Shown one piece after another: positions 48,891 through 50,000 of a stretch of 50,000 nt of DNA (within the stretch, counting starts at the first letter, position 1; each line of letters begins with the position of its first letter). This stretch comes from Trachelipus rathkii. Lineage: Eukaryota > Arthropoda > Malacostraca > Isopoda > Trachelipodidae. The stretch is taken from the NCBI GenBank assembly GCA_015478945.1, contig JABUQX010103747.1:1-50000 (forward strand), read 5' to 3'. A program made the translations under genes and the position numbers. The notes beneath the pieces are model-generated. The model was not told the DNA's origin. It searched no databases and saw nothing but the letters and a program-made list of their open reading frames with translations.

Positions 48891-50000
48891 TGGGCAAATT
48901 TCTGTTGGATGTTCATGTTATAGTATATTGTCTTTGGATGTACGTGTTATTTCTTATAATAATATTCAGTCATGTGTCTGATAAATTATTGTTATGTATG
49001 TCAGAGGATTACCCGAGTGTGGTGGATGTGTTTTATAGGTTATGTTTTTATGATATAATGGAATCGGGAGGAGTGGTATGTTTATAAACACTGTGGTTAG
49101 TAAGGGTTGGTAATAGTGCAGTGTGGTCATGGTGATTGTGTTTTAGCGTAGAACTGGTGGTGAGCGCTATCAGTTTCTAAAATGTTTTATCTATGAAAGT
49201 TATGGTATTGTTTGTTTCTCATGTAAGGTGTTGTTAGGAGTGACTTGTTGCTGATGCGTTAGGATGGCACAGGATTATCCCTGTGTCTCTCGTATAGAGG
49301 AAATCTTCCTTGAGGGGGAGGTGACCCCAGCCATTCTAAAAATCGACATGTTTATAGAAGGTGTGAAATTTGTTGAGAGGATTCAGAGTTAATTTTTAGA
49401 AAGAATTGGTATCGGAATCAGAGAGGAATTGGCATTGGCACCGGTGCTGGAGCCGAGGCGGTGCCGAGTTATAAACATTCGTATAACAATATAAATGGTG
49501 TCTTATTAATAATATTTATATATTCAAAATACTCACGTAGAATCTTTATTAGAGAATATGATGGTTATAAAAGTATTACCTGAATAGGTTATGTCATAGA
49601 TACTCCTCCGCTATACCTAACGGAGGGTAGTACTATCCTACTGATAAAAAAATAGGACAGAGTGGAAGAGAGGCTCAGTGAGAGGTAAGGATGATAGATA
49701 AGGAAGAAAAATAGATCATAAAGAAGTCATTTAGAAATAATGAGAAGTGACCTCTGACTTACAGAGGAGTAGGAGTTGACAGCTGCATAACCGTATTATT
49801 GCAAGGATCACTCCGGTACGTGAGTGCCTAAATTTATTAAATATTATGTATGGTATAATGTGAGTCCAAAGAATATGCTTGAACAGACTTGCCTGATAAT
49901 AACTATGATTATAATTGTAATAACCCATAGAATCCCGAATAGGATTATTTTAAATAGTGATCGTAAAAGGGTGTCTGGACTAACCTTAGTGTGTGATACC
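48891..50000. other. T/G-rich to AT-rich non-coding end of window
   Basis: No clear gene. A 78-codon frame at 48851-49087 has a Val/Leu/Ile-rich middle but no recognisable family. A GC-richer patch around 49260-49460 includes two short GA-TTGG-type near-repeats and a GGCACCGG segment. I cannot identify it. Confidence 0.4.

Overview
This is AT-rich (visibly about 70% A+T) eukaryotic non-coding DNA dominated by repeats. It holds a decayed non-LTR retrotransposon of the RTE-like endonuclease/reverse-transcriptase type that is common in animal genomes, long (AT)n, (AAT)n and (GA)n microsatellites, and no compact operon-style genes. No tRNA, rRNA, CRISPR array or intact protein gene is convincing. 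An animal, possibly an insect or other invertebrate, is the best guess, but nothing here fixes the taxon. Many short frameshifts and homopolymer-length differences, and long stretches of low-complexity text, suggest an unpolished long-read contig.

Layout. 1-8280: AT-rich non-coding DNA with a (GA)n tract, a perfect 14-bp hairpin, and several AT and AAT arrays. 8285-8780: an unexplained GC-richer island. 9270-10310: a reverse transcriptase pseudogene, readable in three frames, with two further stops in its last frame. 10311-10605: its 3' flank, with strong hairpins and an 18-bp perfect palindrome. 10600-11640: single-copy sequence. 11640-14500: about five tandem units of roughly 640 bp. 14490-15345: about six shorter units (130-165 bp) built from part of the long unit. 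15511-15685: an (AT)n block. About 15690-16370: the turning point. About 16380-23610: the same sequence again in reverse complement, as far as the reverse transcriptase core.

The central fact of the window is therefore a large inverted duplication (arms about 6-7 kb, axis near 16 kb). The left arm is T/G-rich and better preserved; the right arm is A/C-rich and much more damaged. It is either a real palindrome or a fold-back (template then complement) sequencing or assembly artefact. The artefact reading fits the noisier second arm and the poor sequence texture that follows.

24000-48500 has little recognisable content: AT and ATT arrays at 26570-27720 and 47340-48135, and alternating blocks of strand-biased low-complexity sequence (T/G-rich about 27.7-33.9 kb, T/C/A-rich about 34-39.7 kb, A/G-rich 39.84-42.29 kb, C/T-rich 44.86-47.06 kb). 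48540-49460 looks like ordinary complex sequence again, with a weak candidate exon and a weak tRNA-like (SINE-type) motif pair.
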